Source of the DNA: Epiperipatus broadwayi
Lineage: Eukaryota > Onychophora > Udeonychophora > Euonychophora > Peripatidae
Direction of reading: 5' to 3'
Length of the DNA stretch: 64,000 bases
NCBI GenBank assembly: GCA_028023455.1
Contig: JAQFVV010006353.1
Span: 2,853,135 to 2,917,134 of the forward strand
Below the pieces are notes generated by a model. The model searched no databases and was not told the origin of the DNA. It saw only the letters and a program-made list of their open reading frames with translations. Positions 59,034 to 64,000 of the stretch are shown in pieces; positions within the stretch are counted from its first letter, which is position 1, and every line of letters begins with the position of its first letter. The translations under genes were made by a program, and so were the position numbers.

Positions 59034-59722
59034 AATAAAACAATAATAAGAATGATATGTTGCATCAAATAAATGTATAAAAAAGTGATAAAACTCCTTA
59101 TAATTAATAATGTAATCAATCACATAATTTAAAAAAAGAAGAAAGAACATTTAATTATGCAAATAGTTTGATATAAATACAAGATTTTTAAATTCAGTCT
59201 ATGTCATTATTTTTAAAATCCTCAACAAAATAAGTCAGTTTTGTCTATCAAATTCTTTTTAAGTTCAGTGAAATAAGTATTTATTTATCTATCTCTTTTC
59301 ATACATATTCTAACCAAAAATTCTGTAAATTACACTAATATTTCTTGTTCTTTTTTAAATAAAAACATGACTAGTCTATGGTAAATCTATTTATTAAAAA
59401 CATATAACTTTGTTATAACAGTACATGTTGATAAAACAATGATTCTAGACTTCTTAACATTTTTGCTATTCATGAGGGTTATTTCTCTACTGAAATCATA
59501 ATTATTGAGATATGCTGAATGATATCTTATTGTCTTATAAACAACTAATAAATGTCTTTAATTTATATTCCAATAATTCAGATGGTACTTCATGTAGTTG
59601 CAATATATTTAGTAACAATTTTTTCCCATTTAATTCCATGTTACTCCAAAAGGCAATTAAATCATTTATATCAAGTATTTATATTACTAAATTCACCACT
59701 TTCTTTATTTTTCTATAACATC

Positions 59723-60030
59723 TTATATAAATGCAATTTATCCATTTTACTTTGAACATTTTTTAGCAAAAAAACTTTTTATTGTACTTATATTATATAT
59801 GCACACAATCTTACATTTCAACTGCCTTGCACTCTTTTTCAGAGCCATTTTAATTCTTTAAAACTATAAAAAAATGTTTTTTAGTTTTAATAAATTAAAA
59901 GTGACTCTGATGAAGACTTCAGGGCAGTTGAAATGTAAGTTTGTGTGTATGTATAAGTAAAATAAAAAGTTTTTTTTGCTAAAAAGTGTTCAAAGTGGAG
60001 TGGATAAATTGCATTTATATCAAGTACTTA
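59723..60030. repeat. Family D inverted pair, second copy
   Basis: Arms 59723-59856 and 59898-60030 are inverted copies (left TTTATCCATTTTACTTTGAAC; right GTTCAAAGTGGAGTGGATAA), separated by only about 40 bp. Each carries the D motif: 59808-59848 minus (degraded, CTGAAAA) and 59899-59944 plus (CTGATGA 59906-59912, stem II GACU/AGUU after one extra A, GAAA 59930-59933). Confidence 0.65.
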
Positions 60031-61104
60031 TATTGACCTACTCCCAAATGATGGTAAATATTATATATTTTATTTTTTATTTTCTTTAATGGATGGAAAT
60101 AGTTATCATCAAAATATATAGTCCTATAGTTCAAAATATAATTGCAGAACTCAATTTGTGCAAAATGTTAGTATTTGTTTACATTTTATATGTCAAGCAG
60201 AAATAATTGTAAAGGTGTTTTTTTCCATTCAGATTGTTCTTGATAATTTGAAAAATGTTTTTATTTAATAAATATAGAATATATTTATTTTTATAAATAT
60301 GTGATGTTTTAGGGGAAAAAAAGTTTACACTGGTGGCAAAGAACAAAAAAATATCTTACTGTAGGTAAAATAAAAAGTAAAACTCATTTGTTATTCCCAT
60401 AAATAAATTTATAACTTCTAGAATGTTTTCAAATTAATTCTAATAATAAATTTGTTAAAAAAAACATTATATTTGGGGAAAAAATATTCAAACTAAAGGC
60501 CACATATATAAAAATTTAAAATATAATCTCAATTTAATCACAGTATTTAAAATGTAAACCATAACTCTTTTACAAGTAGATATTTGTTAGCCCTGGTGGC
60601 AGATTTAGATATTTAACCTTTTTTCCCTGTATAAAATGTTAATTTTATACTAACATTCAATAAATTGGATTTGATTGTTTAGAAATTTAATATTACAAAT
60701 AAAAAACACTATAAAAAGTCATATTTGAATTTTGCAAGTATTGAAAAATGGGTTACAATAAAAACAAAAAATGTAAAAACATTATTTAACACTAATCAGC
60801 AGAAAAATAGATTTTAGAAAATCAACAAAATCTTTTTTATTTCAAATTTATTTTTAAAACACTAACAAAATGTATCAAACTTTGTTTTGAACCATTAAAA
60901 TTGCTTTGTAATTTTAAACAGAATTCAAAATTATTATAATGACAGATGATTTTGCTTAAAGACCAATGTCAGTAGGTATGTTCATTTTACCACCATGACT
61001 TTTTGTTATCATTATGGCTAAATTTATTGACTTCTATTTGTAAAAATAAAACAAAAATTAATAAAATCAAAGCATATAAGTGTATTCTTTTGGTTTTAAG
61101 GAAC
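60031..61104. other. AT-rich sequence, nothing recognised
   Basis: No gene. Text near 60960-61075 (CATGACTTTTTGTTATC, TTATTGACTTCTATTTGTAA, AAATTAATAAAAT) resembles 23195-23260, suggesting another old dispersed repeat. Confidence 0.35.
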
Positions 61105-61680
61105 TTTTATTAATCATTCTTTAGACTAGAGATTATCCACTTAATGAATAATATATGTATTTTTTTACTATACCACTCTTGTATAAGGTAGAGATTGGTT
61201 TCTATCCACTTTGGACACATTGTGGAGCAGGAATGCAACCATAAACATACGATCAAAGACATGTAAAAATGTATCATCCCCAAGATGCAGATTTCATGCT
61301 GAACCAGTACCCATTAATAGTTGGCCCAGATCACAATCTCTAAAATATATTTTTATCATTATTCAGTATATATAGATAGTCAACTACAGTTTAATTGATT
61401 TGTCAAACTTATTGCCCTCGTAACTTTGACACAAAGCATTTCATGGAAATATATTAATAATTATTATTAGTTACTCATTAGACTAGAGTTAAAGCTATTC
61501 AATGACTAATAATTCTATAGTGTAATGTGGTTTTTATCTTCTATCTACATATACTGAAAATAATAGAGATATGTTTGCAATTACATTCCTCCACAAAGTG
61601 TCAAAAAGTGAATAGAAACAAGTTCTTATCTTGCATGAAAGTGGTGTAGTGAAAATTATACTACAGAAATATTACTAATT
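61105..61680. repeat. Family C copy C8, inverted-repeat element
   Basis: Left part (GACTAGAGATTATCCACTTA, CTATCCACTTTGGACAC, TTGTGGAGCAGGAATGCAA) is partly mirrored at 61430-61660 (ATTCCTCCACAAAGTG, ACTCATTAGACTAGAG). The minus-strand core at 61275-61340 is degraded (CTATTAATGGG in place of CTGATGA). Confidence 0.55.
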
Positions 61681-61935
61681 AAGTCATGATAATCATCACA
61701 CATGCAATAAAAATGATAAAAAAGGTATACTAACATTTCCACATAATATTTAATACTGTGAATTAAATACTTCTTGCCTATATCACTTTTGGACTAAATC
61801 CAATATCACATGACCACCACCTCTTATGCTTGTAAAACAGGCAAAACTCACTATACATATTGCCACACACAGCAAGCTAGAGTAATCAATGGATGCCAGG
61901 AGGCCTGTGCATAAAATCCTCATCTAGTGCCTACT

Positions 61936-61998
61936 CATCCAATATCTCCAGACTAGTTTCTGGATTGTGGCCTTCGTCAGTGAGAAGCCTTGGATCTG
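61936..61998 (-). ncRNA. Hammerhead-ribozyme-like motif, A13 left arm
   Basis: Minus strand: GATCCAAGGCTTCTCA, CTGACGA, stem II around CACAA, GAAA, CUA, GUC, then TGGAGATATTGGAT. Position 7 is variable in hammerheads, so CUGACGA is allowed. Stem I outer part AUCCAA/UUGGAU is a perfect six-pair helix; the inner part has one mismatch. Confidence 0.5.
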
Positions 61999-62184
61999 CG
62001 AGCACTGCACCTATATCTTATGATCTAATGCAACCCTCCAGCAGCCACCTTTTATCTCCCATTTAAATACAAAACTATGACTTTTAAACTGAAAACAACT
62101 TAATGTTTTCAATGCAAGCCCATTAGCTTATATAGTCATATGGGTCTGAACTCAGTTCAGTACCCATCTAGATGCAGTGTTCTC

Positions 62185-62247
62185 AGATCCAAGGTTCCTC
62201 ACTGACGAGGGCCACAAGCCAGAAACTAGTCTTGGGATATTGGATGA
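62185..62247 (+). ncRNA. Hammerhead-ribozyme-like motif, A13 right arm
   Basis: GATCCAAGGTTCCTCA, CTGACGA (62202-62208), stem II GGC/GCC with a CACAA loop, GAAA, CUA, GUC, TTGGGATATTGGAT. Conserved boxes, the GUC triplet and the outer AUCCAA/UUGGAU helix are intact; one mismatch in inner stem I; G-A at 10.1-11.1 is non-canonical. Confidence 0.5.
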
Positions 62248-62514
62248 GTAGGCACTAGATGGGGATTTTATGCACAAGACTTCTGGCATCCATTGATTAC
62301 TCTAGCTTTCTGTGTGTGGCAATACGTACAGTGAGTTTTGCCGGTTTTTAAATCCAATATTCATTATATAGCCATTATTATATATAAATTATGTCTATCG
62401 ATTAAATAACAAAATATTTTATTACTGTATTAATATATTAAGAGAAATCTGAAAATGTTAGTCTCTTATAACGTTTAGAGTGTTAATCAAATTAGTAAAC
62501 TACGGAGTTCAAGA

Positions 62515-62605
62515 TCTATGATCACGACCCAATCTTTCATTTCCGGTACTCAAACTTTTTTATAAACACCTGAGCAATAAACCATTTGGTTATTTCTTTG
62601 TTTTA
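62515..62605. repeat. Family G copy, decayed
   Basis: Shares with 5740-5880 the order ACTCAAAC, TATAAAC, GAGCAATAAA, CATTTG and GTTATTT. Confidence 0.4.
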
Positions 62606-62697
62606 TTAAAATATACTCAAGACTTTATTAGCTGAAAGTTATTGATTAAATTAAAATTCATGTTTAAATGTAAAGAGCTATATGTGTTTATATACTG

Positions 62698-62775
62698 TAG
62701 ATATGTGTTCGGGTGTATCAGTGTTATGAGATAGAGTGGCGAGTGGTGGGTCGTGTGAAAGTCTGTCATACCCTA
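62698..62775 (+). repeat. Solo family C end (C9)
   Basis: Contains GTGTATCAGTGTTATGAGAT, AGAGTGG, GGTGGG, GTGTGAAAGTCTGT and ATACCCTA, identical in order to the outer end of C1. Without a core. Confidence 0.7.
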
Positions 62776-62780
62776 GACCT

Positions 62781-63340
62781 TACATACTATTGATAGTTAT
62801 AAAGATAACAACACTTGCCAAACCTTTAAAAAAACATTTTTAGTTTATTAATCCTAAAAATGCAAAGAATATTCTGCAACTCATTAATAGGATAACGTTT
62901 ATTAAAACATAAACCATTTCATTCATTATAATTTAATATAAGTATGCAATATTTTGAAAGATTCGAATTAATTTGTTAACGGGTTTATTACTTTTTTCTT
63001 TCTTGTTTGTTTGTTTTGGTGAAGAGTCTTTATACCGAAAACACTTCTGGTATTTTCTTTAATATTTTATTTTTAGTTTTTCCAAGTGTTGTGATAAAAG
63101 ATATTCATTCTAACTAATCGTTGTGTTACTGAAATATTACATCCAGCTTTCTTAGTAAATGTTTTTAAAAATACTAAAAGCAACTGAACTTAATAATAAT
63201 ATTTATTATCGGTCTATTATTTTCAGTCGGTAAGAAACACAATCCAAAATCTAATTAATTAAACTTCGGTGAAGTATTTTGTTTTTAAAAAAGTATATTT
63301 TTAAAAACTGAAAATATGAATCATATTGTTTATATATGTG
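62781..63340. other. AT-rich sequence, nothing recognised
   Basis: No gene or repeat recognised; contains a TTTGTTTGTTTG run near 63004. Confidence 0.35.
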
Positions 63341-63344
63341 GTAT

Positions 63345-63790
63345 AAATCCACTAAAAACATCACATGATCACCATTTCCTATGCATGCACAAGTTGTTAA
63401 AACAGTTGCAAACTCTCCATACAGTAGTGCCAACCAGTGCAAGCCTGGCTAATCAATGGATACAAGAAGGTTTGTGTACAAAATCCCTATCTAGTGCATA
63501 TTCATCCAATATCCCCAGACTAGTTTCTAGCTTGTGGTTTCATCAGTGAAGAGCCTTGGATCCGAAAAACTTATGGTTTTCATCAGTGAGGAATCTCAGA
63601 TCTGAGAGTATTAGTGCGCCCAAATCCAAAGCTTTTCACATATGAAAGTCACACCCTCTGGGGATATTGGATAAGTAGACACTGGATAAGAATTTTATGC
63701 ATAAACTTTCTTGTATCCATTGATTACTAAGGCTTGCACTGTGTGACACTACTGCATGGAGAGTTTTCTATTGTTTTAATGAGTGTTTAA
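63345..63790. repeat. Family A inverted-repeat element A14
   Basis: Left arm (63357-63570) is the minus-oriented copy, from tail CATCACATGATCACC to the core. Right arm (63590-63785) is the plus-oriented copy with core mostly deleted (GGGGATATTGGAT retained) and body to GAGAGTTTTCTATTG. No target-site duplication was resolved. Confidence 0.7.
63504..63563 (-). ncRNA. Hammerhead-ribozyme-like motif, A14 left arm
   Basis: Minus strand: GGATCCAAGGCTCTTCA, CTGATGA, weak stem II, GAAA, CUA, GUC, TGGGGATATTGGAT. Stem I inner six pairs (CUCUUCA side with UGGGGA, two wobbles) and outer six pairs (AUCCAA/UUGGAU) are complete around a 3x3 internal loop. All conserved boxes are intact; stem II is the weak part. 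Confidence 0.5.
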
Positions 63791-63799
63791 ATAGAAAAT

Positions 63800-64000
63800 T
63801 GAAATACATTAAATATATATATATATATGAAGTTAAGTCTTAATATCTCTAAAAATATTATTGTAAGAATGTAGTGAATATCTCTAAAGTATCTTAGTGT
63901 GAGAGGTTTTCAGGGGTGATGGATGGTTGTGATAGAAATCAGCTAAAGTGAAAGATGTATCGATAATATGGAGGATTTTTAATTGTAGGATTACAATAAG
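63800..64000. repeat. (TA)n run and repeat shared with 26585-26665
   Basis: After (TA)n at 63814-63829, the segment 63893-63965 matches 26588-26660 in word order (GTGTGAGA, GATGGATGGTTG, CAGCTAAAG, GTATCG). It continues beyond the window. Confidence 0.5.

Larger units (their letters stand above)
61807..62349. mobile_element. Family A full palindromic element A13 with 11-bp target-site duplication
   Basis: Arms of about 190-200 bp (61831-62030 and 62160-62345) are inverted around a 130-bp centre. Direct repeats AAATCCAATAT at 61796-61806 and 62350-62360 bracket the element. It carries two hammerhead-like motifs in opposite orientations and is the most complete family A member in the window. 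Confidence 0.82.

Overview
The window is AT-rich, gene-poor eukaryotic DNA, most probably intergenic or intronic sequence from an invertebrate animal. The evidence is the transposon content (non-LTR retrotransposons, Penelope-like elements, tRNA-derived SINEs), microsatellites hundreds of bases long, and the complete absence of operons, ribosome binding sites or dense coding. I cannot place the species. No intact host protein-coding gene is visible. Two places look like possible edges of host genes: a CpG-richer stretch with a splice-donor-like site at 1-156, and a promoter-like cluster at 20450-20510 with two ETS-type motifs and an E-box.

Almost everything recognisable is mobile DNA. Remnants of three truncated LINE families with related C-terminal tails lie at 21425-21900, 29225-29490, 29870-30365, 35330-36490, 38511-38965, 39955-40390, 45530-46390 and 49495-50165. 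A longer, younger, L1/Tx1-like reverse transcriptase fragment occupies 30970-32623. Three decayed Penelope-like element (PLE) fragments, recognised by their C-terminal GIY-YIG nuclease region, lie at 10487-10720, 43890-44304 (flanked by inverted arms) and 57040-57411.

The most interesting content is a set of short repeats of about 200-600 bp, often palindromic, called here families A, B, C and D. At corresponding positions each carries a sequence that can be folded like a hammerhead ribozyme: CUGANGA, a hairpin, then GAAA, a very short stem III and a closing stem I. Several copies are damaged at one core base. Family A copies have 11-14 bp target-site duplications, and one insertion can be compared with an empty homologous site in the same window. 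Family C also carries a tRNA-promoter-like tail. Together with the PLE remnants this looks like a local population of PLE-associated or retrozyme-like non-autonomous retroelements.

Layout: 1-2.3 kb unique; 2.3-2.9 C palindrome; 6.2-9.2 tRNA-like, A, B and C elements and an (AAT)n array; 9.8-10.7 a 94-bp exact duplication, a SINE and a PLE; 13-16 decayed A/B; 17.3-18.3 a five-unit satellite; 19.4-20.3 C with direct repeats; 20.45 promoter-like cluster; 21.4 LINE; 25-28 nested B repeats; 29.2-32.9 LINEs and (ATT)n; 34.8-40.8 C elements, LINEs and a D pair; 41.7-42.5 a (TATC)n array; 42.5-47.9 A elements, the PLE, C, a LINE and a tandem array with A insertions; 49.5-51.6 a LINE, a duplication holding a tRNA-Gly insertion, and a SINE; 53-55.5 B and an A cluster; 57-60 PLE, B and D; 61.1-63.8 C and A palindromes. 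The intervals between are AT-rich sequence in which I see no gene.
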